In this document: one piece after another, positions 53,733 through 64,000 of the stretch | Position numbering within the stretch: position 1 is the first letter of the stretch | Layout: each line of letters starts with the position of its first letter | Origin: Fragilaria crotonensis | Lineage: Eukaryota > Bacillariophyta > Fragilariophyceae > Fragilariales > Fragilariaceae | Length of the DNA: 64,000 nucleotides | NCBI GenBank assembly: GCA_022925895.1 | Contig: JAKSYS010000002.1 | Location: forward strand, 62,001 to 126,000 | Direction: 5' to 3' | The notes under the pieces: model-generated | Databases searched by the model: none | What the model saw: the letters and a program-made list of their open reading frames with translations, nothing else | What the model was told of the DNA's origin: nothing | Position numbers and translations under genes: made by a program

Positions 53733-56700
53733 ATGTTTGAATTCCCTCGCCTCCACTGCCACTGGGTGGCAATCTTGCTCCTTGTGGGCTTTGTAAGCAT
53801 TGGTGCCGCTAAATCTCCATGGAAACTCCTTGTCGACGTCGTAAACCATGCGCTCATTTCGAAACCTGAATTTTCACGCCGTCCGTCTAATCGTGCCCTA
53901 GCGTTTGGTACGTTAGTTTTTTAGTGCAGGTTCAGTTCAAATCTGCATCCCTCGCAGATATCTTTTTTGCAGAAACTGACCATTAGTTATATTGGTCTTG
54001 CAGGAGACTATGCGGAGATTCCGGGGGCGTGCCGAGCCACTACTACTTGCCCCCTCGTGTGCGTGGCGAACGCAACAGACTGCACAACAGCTTGCGACGA
54101 TGGTTTGTTGCTCTGCAATGATGGCGTTTGCTCCGAGAGCTGTGAGGATTGGATTGAGACTCCCTGTGAATGTGACGGTCTCCCAGTTGTTTGAGCAAAG
54201 GTCATTGATTCCTACGATGTGTGCTTTGAACGGTTTCAGGAGTTCTACGATACTTAGTATGCGGAGTGCCTAGAGGCCATATCAGAAGAAATTCCTTTGC
54301 TTTCCTTTACCGAACCGGCCCTTATCTGCTGTTACGTTTGCATCTCGGCCGTTACAGCGCTCGTTTGACCTTTTCAACCAGAAGCTCTTTCCTGTTCCTA
54401 ACTCCACAAGATCATTTTCACCGGCGGCTGACAGCTCTACAGAAGGCTGGACGCAAGCTGGCTACAAGACACACTGGATCGGTAGTTTCGTCCATGCGCT
54501 CGTTATCTTAACGTTCGTGGGCATCCAGTTTTTGCTCCTCCTGTTGACCATCTTCTACTATATGCAGCAAGAGGCGATCACCACATGGGCGCCTGTCTTC
54601 TTGGACGAAGTGCAGGTTCTTATGCCCATTGAGATTGTTTGGATGATTGGCTTACCTTGGACCCTCGCTTTCAAGTACCCAGCCAGCGTTAAAAGCCTAA
54701 ACCCGTGGAAATGCAGCCTCGAATGTGCTACGTATATTGCTGTTGTTGCCCCAACAAAGGCTGTGGATTTTATGACGGTTCCAGGAATGGGTGAAACGAT
54801 GGCTGGTAATCTCTGGGCCCCATTCAACTTCTTCCTCATGTTTTTCTTCTCGTACCCTTATGCCATCCCCGGAACTGTTACCAGTTTCTGCAAAGTTGAG
54901 AGCGATGGTACCAATCGAAGCTTGTATCATCGTATGAGGCGACATGTTTACAACGCCGAAGCTGTTGGTTTTATCCCTGGCAGTATGAATGTTGGTACAA
55001 CCATTGGCAATTTCTTAAGTCAAGCGCAGGGTTTAACATCCGACAAAGTTGCAAGGCGGTGTGGTCCGGCAGGCCCAAACGTCATCAAAATAAAGGAGCC
55101 CACAATTCATGGATCGATATTGAAGGAATTCAGCAAGGGATTCTATGTCTATCAAACTTTCATGGTGTAGGTGTATGGCCCCTATTGGTACTACTTTATG
55201 ATGATTGTGCATACCATTGTTCGAGTTAGTTGCGGAGTTGTAGTTGGTGTCTTTCAGTTCATGAGCGACTTGGTCTTACACAAGCTTTCTCTTGTTGAAG
55301 GGAACATTGAGTAAGTTCCTCTGATATATGCTCTTCACCTCAGGTGCTGTTTTAACACCCGCACCCGCTCCCCCTTCCAAATCGCGAAGGGTACTTTGCG
55401 ATGGTGAATTTTTTGATATTGCAGTGACGGACGTTGTACCAGGTGACATTGTCGTTATCAAATCCGGCAACGCCACCTGTGACATGGTTGTTGTAGAGGC
55501 ACACCACATACTGCTGGTGGATGAGAGCGCTCTTACTGGAGAGTCCATCCCAATAATCAAGATGGCGTTGGATCCAACATTGAGAGAAGTCGCGTACAAT
55601 CCAATTCTGCACAAATCGAACACCATATCAGCTGGGACCGTCGTGATTGAAGTTGGTGACGACCAACAGGACTTAGGTTTGGTGCTGAAAACCGGTTCTT
55701 TCACTACAAAGGGGGAGCTTCTCAAAGACGTTCTATCTTATGAACTACACAAATTCAAGTTTGACGCCGAGGTGAAGCTCGTTCTTATCATTTTGCTAAT
55801 CGAAGCCATTGTTCTAGTCGCGCTTGTGTTATACTTCCTGCAGGATTAGTGGGTGTATGCCTGGTTCTACAGTGCGTAATGAGGCTGCCACAGCAAGGAA
55901 ATCAGGTGCAAGTGATCTCACGTATCAATCGCGGCCAACAGGACTTTACGTTGTCGGCACCATCCTCCCTCCGCTGCTTCCTTCCGTGTTCGTGGTGTCG
56001 GTCGGTATCTACGCCAATCGTCTTCAGGCTAAACAACGTATTTCTTGTACAAATCCTGAAGGGATTCTCGTAGCTGGCAAGGTGAGTAATTTCAGAGGCG
56101 GGACTTTGTCTTGCATCGTCAATGAACCCAAACCCAGACCTACGGTAGGTGGATGCGGTCTTCTATGACAAAACAGGAATGTTAACAAAAAATGGAATGG
56201 ATTTTCAGTGCAGACAATGCACTTGTGGAGATTGCGGAATCTTGGATCAAGCTTGGGATGGCTGTGTGTCACACTCTTGCAGTAACAACCACGGGGGAAT
56301 TGGTGGGGAACCAAGTTGGCACCATTTCCTTTGAAGCTTCGAAGGCAATCATGAAGAAGGAGAATGGCGAGTTGCCTAAGATTTCTTACCTCGGCGAATA
56401 GTTTACTGTCCTTAAGCGGTACGAGTTCGACACGCACCGAGCAACTCAGTCTGTGATCGTCCAAAATGAAGGCGGCAAGATGCTCGTCTTCGTTAAAGGA
56501 AGTCCGGAGGCCATCCGCACACTTTCCAGCTCATCCACGTTGCCGGCTTTGTTCGACGCAACGCTGCGGAATGCTTCTAGTACTAGGTCTGGTATATATC
56601 AAATCGCAATTGCTCACAAAGAGTTCGACCTTGCCGGTACATACATTGCTGAGGTTCACAGGGATGACGTTGAGAAGTCTTTGACGTTTGCGAAAGAAGG

Positions 56701-58185
56701 GAACGTGCTCTTGGCCATGATCACCGGCAAAAGTGTTCTTACTGGCATCTGCATCGCCAGAGAAAGTGGGATCATTGGATAAAATAGGAAAGTTGTCATC
56801 AGGAGCAAAAGTTTCACACGATGAAATTGAGTGGACTGACGAGGAAAGCGATGAGATAGTTAAGAAACCAATATGTGATGTGCTGGACTCGGCGACGAGC
56901 GGTGTGGACTTGGCCTTGCTTGTCAGGAGAGGCTTGTTGGTCACTTCTTCGCAGCAACGACCCTAAATATGCATCCGCGATTGCCAAACACGTCTGCGTT
57001 TTATCCGACAGATAAGGTCTCGGTGGTGTTGACCTTTGTTGAAAATCGGTATAGTACACTCATGTGTGGGGACGGGCAAACGATTGTGGAGCTCTGAAGA
57101 GCGCTCACGTAGGTGTTGCACTGAGCACTTCGGAAGCCAGCATTGTTGCTCCGTTTACTTCTCTGGACAAAGTGATCTACTCAGTGCCAGAAGTGCTTCA
57201 GGAAGGGCGCTGCGCGTTGGCATCGGCATTCGCTGCGTACAAAATTTACATCACCTACGGCCAAATTGAGTCTTTTCTTCAGACCATCAGTGCTTACCTT
57301 GCCATTACATTTACAGAATGGTGCTGGGTGTTCTATGATGGCATCTGGTTGATCACCCTTGCTTTTAGTCTACCTCTTTCGAAGACTGCAAGGCGACTCT
57401 CGCGGATTTGTCCAACTGCCTCGCTGCTTGGCAGGCACACGTTGTACAGCGCCTGCGGTCTTATTGTCTGGAATTTGTTCTTGGTAATCGCGTTGCTCAC
57501 TCTATTTAATCAAGACTGGTTCCAATGCAGGAAGTGGAACTGTGAAGATGTCAGCAACTCCTTGATTATTGGCGACAATTATGAAAGTTTGGTCCTTTTC
57601 CTGCCTTGTTGGGGGCTATCAAGTGACCGCGTCAGCAATTGTACCCAATTTTGGGTACACGTTTCGTGAGAACTGGTGGAAGAACTACGTATTTGTTTTC
57701 CTTGCAATACTGTGGACTTCCTTTGTGTTTGTCACGACTATATTTCCCTCTGGAATTTCCTGCGTATGGCGAGTGAACTGCGAAATGAGGTAAGGATCGA
57801 CGACACGAGTCGAATGGCTGCTTGATGCGTCCCACTAACCAACCATATTTTAGAACGCTGTGCGGGGAGTAACAGAGACAGGACCTGATGCTATCAACAA
57901 TCCTTGGAACACCACAGTGATGCCCGTAGCGTTTTGTTGGACATTAGTTGCCATTATGGCAGCTAATCTTCTTGTGACTCTAATTGTGTGGTAAGTTGCC
58001 CAGTGGTGGTGAATCCTTTTATGTGAAAAGACTAGAAGCTCAATTTGCACCGACACAGGGAATACTGTTTCGTCAATGGCTTCTTGCATAGAGGTCACGG
58101 CGTTAAGATTGACCAAGAAGAGGCCAAGCTCGTTTCCACAACTCCGCCATCAAACGTGATTGGGAAGGATTCGCTCCCTTACTGA
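53733..58185 (+). pseudogene. P5B-type (ATP13A2-like) P-type ATPase pseudogene
   Basis: From a signal-peptide start (MFEFPRLHCHWVAILLLVGF) through a Cys-rich ectodomain (GDYAEIPGACR ... CCDD-type repeats), membrane region and cytoplasmic domains: DESALTGES, YDKTGMLTKNGMDF, KRYEFDTHRATQSV, FVKGSPEAIRTL, MITGKSVLTGICIARESGII, a hinge near 57064 (GANDCGALKSAHVGVALS) and the last membrane helices, ending at 58185. Introns seen: 53908-54003, 55311-55389, 55872-55941, 56082-56148, 57790-57853, 57991-58058. In-frame stops at 54192, 54255, 54366, 55847 and 56399, several frameshifts, Thr-to-Met in DKTGT and Asp-to-Lys in TGD argue that it is dead. P5B pumps are endolysosomal polyamine exporters. Confidence 0.85.
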
Positions 58186-59387
58186 TTGACTTAATGTGTG
58201 TGGGATTAAAAATGGACGAAGAGGACAGGGCCTGATTCTTTGCTTCGGCTATACATGCCTGAGTATAGTAGCGGGCAGCTAGTTGCGTGTGCTCAGGATT
58301 AACAAGAAGCCCCAAATACGACATCTTAGCCACCGCATGCTGCATCTTGTGGACTGTGTTCTGGTGCAGTATGCTACCTGGTACCTATACTTCAGTGATC
58401 GCCTACAAGCTACAAGCATAATGGCACATGACGAAAAAAATGTGAAAATTTACTGCACCTACTACCTGCGGATAGTCTACGGATCCGCAGATGAAAGCAG
58501 CGATTGGTCGTATCGTCGTATGACATATCACATCGTCATATTCATAGCAAAAAACTGTCAACAGAAATATCCTACCACTACCACTATACGGTGGAAACTG
58601 GAAACTAATAAAAGCATAGTAGTAGAACTCAGTACTGGCCCTACGTAGTTCTTCGGGCTGAACTCGTCAGATAGCGGGATGAGCAAGACGACAAGAATGA
58701 GGGAAAATTTCTGGAAATGTGGGCACATAGACCTATGATAGCAGATAGCACAGGCTGAGAGGTGTCTTTGTTTACGTTGTTGCATGCATCGGGATCTTGA
58801 CATGTCATAAACAATCATAAACTGAAAACGTATCTTTTACACAACTGTCCAATCTATCTGGCCACCTGTATGAGTACATATAAGGAGGGATTGGAAGTAA
58901 ATAACCACCGGTACCGGTAACCAAATACCGACGGTATTATACTGTACCACGACTGGGATTTTTAAAATGCCCCATAACTGGTTACTAGTACCTGCGTGCT
59001 GCAGAATACCAACCAATAACCAGGACCCTGAGTTCTTTTCTACTGATTTTAGTCGGTAGTATTTTGAATTCCGGTGTTCGGGAATACCAGTCATAACTTC
59101 TATAAATGTTCTGTCATGGGCATAGATGTTCTACTTTGTATATTAAGTCTGTAGCACCCCGTTCGCTGGTACTTTACTAGCATTCCTGGTTTCATACTAC
59201 AGACTACAATACGGTAGTAGAGGTCTATTTACGACTCCCGTACTCGGAGTACTTGACTACAGGAAGGTCCGGCAATACACGCTTAGTCATGAATCAAGGT
59301 CGAATTCACGCTGGCCGGAGGCGCAAATCATTTCCGTTCTGTGTCTGGCTGGTGCCAAACTGGTTATGCCAGCGTCATCTTCGTTTT
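58186..59387. other. Spacer, no gene seen
   Basis: 1.2 kb. GTAC words near 58370-58400 and 58900-59260. No gene-like ORF or RNA recognised. Confidence 0.45.
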
Positions 59388-59650
59388 GCTGACACTTGCT
59401 GACGAAAAGACAGATCTGCTGACATCCGCTGACAAAAAACGAATTTGCTGACATCTGCTGACGAAAATCGAATCTGCTGACATTTTCTGACATATGATGA
59501 CGAAAATGAGTTTTTTCCAGTACAAAAGCTACGGTGATGCTGACAATTTCTGACGTTTGCTGACGAGAATCAAGTTTGCTGACATTTGCTGACGAAAAGC
59601 AAATCTGCTGACATTTGCTGACGAAAAAGAAATCTGCTGACATTTGCTGA
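59388..59650. repeat. 29-bp minisatellite (GCTGACATTT GCTGACGAAA type)
   Basis: About eight diverged units of 29 bp, each made of two GCTGAC words (core GCTGACATTTGCTGACGAAA) followed by about nine variable bases such as agcaaatct. The last two units match closely; the middle ones are diverged and one spacer of about 40 bp (59515-59550) interrupts the array. The minus-strand ORF across it (CQQICFSSANVSK-type repeats) is a by-product. Confidence 0.8.
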
Positions 59651-60023
59651 ACCTAGCCAGCTCGAATGATACGACACAGATCCTAACAAGCTCGCATCAC
59701 GCCGGCCGGTCATTGGCTGGCGCGCACATCCTTAAGGTACATCTTGTTAATCGCGAAACGTGCTTGGGCCGGACCTTCCAGCTAAAGGTATGATCAGATT
59801 GTACGAATGAGAAGTACAATCCGGTTTGTCGCGTGTCGACGCAACTTTTCATCACCTTTGCTATTTAATCAGGGGCAATATAAGGGCGTGTTTATACAAA
59901 GAAACATGTATCCAAGTTTCCAAGTTGCTTACACTCTTTTAAGAATTTAGTTTTTGAAACACCTTTCTGCCCGTCAACCGTTCTCGTACTCCCCCCTACG
60001 GAATCTCCTCGTGACCAACCACC
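59651..60023. other. Flank of the right-hand non-LTR element
   Basis: 373 bp between the minisatellite and the first ORF1 codons; probably includes the element's 5' untranslated region. The 5' end could not be placed. Confidence 0.4.
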
Positions 60024-62965
60024 ATGATAGGAGGATCCACCGCTTCTGCCTCTCCCGTTCGCTTCTGCCTCTCCTGTTCCTCGTCTCTTCCACCGGACGA
60101 TGACCCTGTCTTTGGCTTCTCCACTTTGAAGTGGATCGAACCTCCTGAGTTTGAATCGAAACCAGTGGAAACCCAGAAAGATAGAAACAATCGTTTGCAC
60201 AGAGGCTGATTTTCGCAACAGTCATACTCCAACAGCTTGGCATAGGTACTGGTCCTCGGACGTTACGCCGTGAATGGAGAACTCTTCGAAATGGCATGGA
60301 ACGAGTTTGAAACTGTCCCAACCAGATTGCACAGTATTATCTGGTATAACTACATGTACCAAATCGAGAGAAAGATGCTAATTCCTGACAAACTCGAAGT
60401 CTGGGCCACCAAGCTTTCTCAACCTCTTCTTGCCGTCAAGGAACCATCTATTATGACCACCGATACTCTGACGACCACATGGCAATCCATTGCAGCAACC
60501 AAAGGTTTCTCGATGACGCCATGGAAAAAAGTTGGACCACAGAAAGGACGATCTCAATCTGCTAAAGCGAGCAAGTCAATGGATTTGCATAGCCTCGGAT
60601 TTACAAGATCTTTTCGCAAATCTTCCCTTCTCGTATCTCCTCCAAAAACACTTCAAGAAGAAGCAGAGCAACCTCCAGTCGAAACTTCACCAGATGTAAC
60701 TTCACCAGTTGAAACTATTCCTGTCACAACAAAGGAAGTTTCGCCTTCGGGAAAAACAGCCCTGCCGGACCAAGTTTTTGCCACCAAGAAAACTGTAGAA
60801 GATAACTCTACAGCGTCATCTGACGGAAAAATCTCTGCAATTATTCCCAACATGAACGTTCCAGTTAATGATGGTACATACCGGATCACAATTCGCTGGA
60901 AGACAAAGATCGATCCAACAAACACTTCCCGTCAGGCCGCCTCTCTGTCAAAGTCTATTTCTGATCTCAAATGATATTTTCAGCGATGACGATGGTCTCT
61001 TGTATCACTGGGGAACGGAAGGACTTGAGAGGTATAATTTGATTTCGAATATGACGCCGCAGGAAGTTCGATCGTTCATAAGTCCATCGGTTACTTTGAT
61101 GCCTTCCCAATCCATGATGATCATTCCAATTCGCTTTGGATTCACGCGTAATACACCTTCTACATGGAGGAACCAGGACACAACAAAGGCAGCACTTGAC
61201 AAGTACAACGCAACGGTCTCGTTTTCAAACTCCAAAAGTACTAGCGGGAAATTGGTGATTGCAGGATATGTTCTACTCAAAGCTCCGATGACCACTCATC
61301 GACTGCGCTACTTGCAATTTCTTCGAAGCACTCTCCCAGATTCCACACCAGGTTTTGACATTCTTTTACATCGCCGAACCCCTTTAGACCAGGGAATCAA
61401 CCATCTTGCTATTCAATGCGGGGAAAAGCATGTCCACCCCATCAGTCAAGTGCTAATTGCCAATCTCACTGGAGATAGGAGATCACCGGTATATATCCCC
61501 CGTTTTGCCTTTGCTGACATGACAAAGGAACAAGCTGGAAAACGTTTTGAAACTCATGACACATACATAAAGTCACTCAAAGGCATTCCTCTATTCCCCA
61601 CCATGCTTGCAAATCTGGACACGATCCGCACCGAATATAAAGACAATCACATCGTCTGATGGAAAAACTTACATCCCATGTGACGTCGTCAACGGCGGGT
61701 ATGACCAAAAAGCATATCTTCTTGTTCCACCGCAATACGAGCATGCAGCGATTGAAGCTTTAGAAACGTACAGGAGGAAAGTTTTCCCCATTACACAACG
61801 AGAGGCTCGTTTTCGAGCAGACATAGGACCACCATCAGTTATACATGTGAACTCCAAATTGAAGGCAAACTTGAGTTTTCTGGAAAACCTATCCGCGTTA
61901 TCAGAGTACAAGAACACAGCAACACAGGACAACAAGGGCTCTGAGATACACAGTGTGGCTTCTGATAAGCAGTACTCGGTCGACTCTGAGGTTTCTATGG
62001 TGAGCAATGAATCCGACGATCCTAAACACGATGGGACTGTGAAATGACCACCAACATCTCTAGAATCAATCCGAAATCAGTATCGGACCCGGTCGGTCGA
62101 CAATGCAACTGCGTCAACATCCTCTAACAGTCTTTCAGGCAAGTCTCGTCAATCCATGCTCTCAACGTCCAGTGCAAGGTTCATTGAACTTGAGGCGCGA
62201 ATTACACGTCAGCAGACCGAATTCGATCGTAAGGACAAGATCTCTTCCGACCGATTGGCGCAGATTGAGAGACAACTGCATCGTTTTGACGAGGTTGAGA
62301 CAAAAATAGACTCTCTCAAAAGCGACATCGATTCGAAACTCGACGCATCACAACAGGTTCAGCGAGAGGATCTCAAAAACATGAATGGTCAGATTTTAGT
62401 AGTGATGGAAAACCAAGCGGGGTTTGGTGCCTCGATAAACATCCTGAGCGACAAGATCAGCCTAGTGATGGGTCTGATGGCTGAAAGTAAGCTCACAGCA
62501 AATGACGAGTCATTGAAGATTCGTCGTCCATCGCCAAACGTGTCTCAGGCTATTCGCACATCCGATCTAGGTGGCTACGATCTTGAGACCAGAGGGCCTC
62601 CCCTGGCCCTGATGCCGAACACGAATGAGGAGGAGAAGATGGAAGATAATAATGCAAACCGCGAAGACAGCAGTGTATCTATGAAATCTTCCGCATCAAA
62701 ATCATCCTCTTCAACCGATTCGGGTAAATTTCGCTCCCCAGACAAAAAGAAGCAAAGACCTGTGAACCAGGCTCACGGACACCGGGCGAACAAGGATGAT
62801 TCAGAGGATACGATCAGCAATGATGGAGACCAACCAAATCAAACAATAGTCATCAAACGTCTTGATGACTCTTCCACAACAAACCGATCCCTTGAGGATA
62901 TTACCACCGACCTAGAGAGTCGATACAATACCCAAAACTCTCTCGGCGGAGGGTCCTCATTATGA
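60024..62965 (+). pseudogene. Non-LTR retrotransposon ORF1 (gag-like), frameshifted
   Basis: Fragments 60024-60209, about 60270-60974, about 60990-61659, 61660-62047 and 62156-62965. The region 61280-61540 aligns with the left-edge ORF1 (RLRYLQFLRSTLP, FDILLHRR, QCGEKHVHPISQ, VYIPRFAFADM). The last fragment holds a coiled coil (SARFIELEARITRQQTEFDR ... IERQLHRFDEVETKIDSL) and a Ser-rich tail, as in the left-edge ORF1. Breaks near 60205, 60268, 60950-60975, 61640-61660 and 62048-62155. Confidence 0.78.
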
Positions 62966-64000
62966 TCGCCCAGCAGCAACGGCAACCTCTTCTGCGGGAT
63001 ACGAGAGTACCCCGCATTTCTCAACAATCTATTCACCAGATTGATCAGTCCGAATCATCTCTTCCAATTTCTCCCATTCTGCAACTCCCATCGCATCGTC
63101 CTGGCCGAAAGACTGGGCACATCCTCTTGATCCTAGCCCCGACAAGTCATATGGTGATACCATCCTACAAAAACGAAAAGGCACTGTACGACTATTCTTT
63201 CAAAACGTTAAAGGATTGACGTATTCGACAGCAGGTGACGACTACCGATACTATCTTTCATGCCTTAAATCATACGAGGTGGATATCGCAGGACTTGCCG
63301 AAACAAATACTTGTTGGACACATCCGCACATATGTGCTGATTTCCGTCAAATTCTCCGTCGCCAATTCAGCCAAAGCAAAGTTATCTTCGGATCGCCTAA
63401 CCGGATATTGATCCTTGTCTACCAACGGAAACTTTTCAATCAGGAGGAAGCCTTACGCTCGTGACTGATCGAGTGGTCTCAAGTGTAAACGGCGAGATCG
63501 ATCTACAGGACACAACCGGTCTTGGACGCTGGAGTGGAATATCTTTTATGGGACGCGACAATTCTTGCCTCTCGATTATAACGGCATACAGAGTTTGCTC
63601 CGGATCACCACAAACGGCACCTCTGGGCAGTGCATTCCTTAGAGAATATGATTTTTTCCGTATCCATAATAAGCGACATAACAACCCACGTTCTGAAATG
63701 CTCCAGCCAAGACCTAAAAACGCTTATACATCGGCTTCAGAATAGTGGGCACATGATAATACTCATGCTCAATGCGAACTCGACGACTGATACTGACTCA
63801 AAGCTGGTTTCTTTTATCCAAGAATGCAATCTCTTCGACCTACATGATAAGTCTCCTGCTCCTTCGACATACATTGGATCGGCATCGAGGAGAATTGATT
63901 TTATCTTTGGATGTGAATCGGTGCGGCGACAAGCGACTCGTTCAGGTACCCTCTCATATTGGGAAGGACCCCAGTCAGACCATCGAGGCCTTTATGTTGA
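62962..64000 (+). pseudogene. Non-LTR retrotransposon ORF2, EEP endonuclease (partial, frameshifted)
   Basis: Starts at ATG 62962 overlapping the ORF1 stop. After a leader of about 75 residues the EEP landmarks appear in several frames: RLFFQNVKGLTYSTA, VDIAGLAETNTCW (Glu present), DTTGLGRWSGISFMG, IITAYRVCSGSPQTAP, HMIILMLNANSTTD (Asn where Asp is usual), SRRIDFIFGC and PQSDHRGLYVD (Asp and His present). Frame breaks near 63200-63219, 63460 and 63700-63745. The final frame is open to the window edge. Confidence 0.8.

Larger units (their letters stand above)
60024..64000 (+). mobile_element. Non-LTR (LINE-type) retrotransposon, degraded, continues past window
   Basis: ORF1 in pieces (60024-62965) and ORF2 with an EEP endonuclease (62962 onward, running off the edge). 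ORF1 and endonuclease are both homologous to the left-edge element but clearly diverged. ORF1 and ORF2 meet in ATGA. Multiple frameshifts in both ORFs indicate an inactive copy; the reverse transcriptase is beyond the window. Confidence 0.85.

Noticed and set aside
59287-59643. 118-aa ORF on the minus strand, and a CRISPR-like look, over the minisatellite
   Set aside because: The peptide is just the translated repeat; units are adjacent and diverged without unique spacers, and the genome is eukaryotic.

Overview
The window looks like a nuclear contig from a photosynthetic stramenopile, most likely a diatom. The evidence is short GT-AG introns of about 64-100 bp, a signal peptide followed by an ASAFAP-like Phe at the predicted cleavage site (SQA|FTV), a diatom-type cyclin, several Ty1/copia elements of the kind common in diatoms, and a secretory-leader thioredoxin-PUB-UBX protein that could belong to the periplastidal ERAD-like (SELMA) machinery of complex plastids. 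I cannot name a species. About 44% of the 64 kb is retroelement.

Layout. 1-3999: a non-LTR retrotransposon on the minus strand (ORF1 plus the endonuclease part of ORF2, cut by the window edge). 4400-11548: copia element A on the minus strand, LTRs apparently identical, 5-bp target duplication TACTA. 11866-35620: the main gene block: a plastid-targeted small protein, a membrane protein, a coiled-coil protein, SPT5, a YCII-domain protein, a cyclin, a RagC/D-type GTPase, a threonine-aldolase-like PLP enzyme, a membrane-anchored TPR protein, a possible small protein, an aquaglyceroporin, a hypothetical protein, an RNase H-fold protein and a METTL13-type methyltransferase. 35727-43311: copia element B on the plus strand, near-identical LTRs, target duplication TGGCG, landed 107 bp upstream of the methyltransferase start. 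43677-45910: the thioredoxin-PUB-UBX gene. 46645-47440: a terminal-inverted-repeat element with TTA target duplication. 48092-53345: an older copia element C (minus) with diverged LTRs. 53733-58185: a P5B-type P-type ATPase that appears to be a pseudogene. 59388-59650: a 29-bp minisatellite. 60024-64000: a degraded second non-LTR element (plus), a distant relative of the one at the left edge.

Two themes cut across the window. First, many ORFs, both conserved host genes and apparently young transposons, are broken by single missing bases, often inside short homopolymers. This looks more like residual assembly error than decay, except in the ATPase and the right-hand non-LTR element, which also carry stop codons or catalytic substitutions. 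Second, intergenic DNA is strikingly rich in the palindrome GTAC. The host genes do not form a pathway; they are single eukaryotic genes in mixed orientation, several packed tail to tail with gaps as small as 1 bp.
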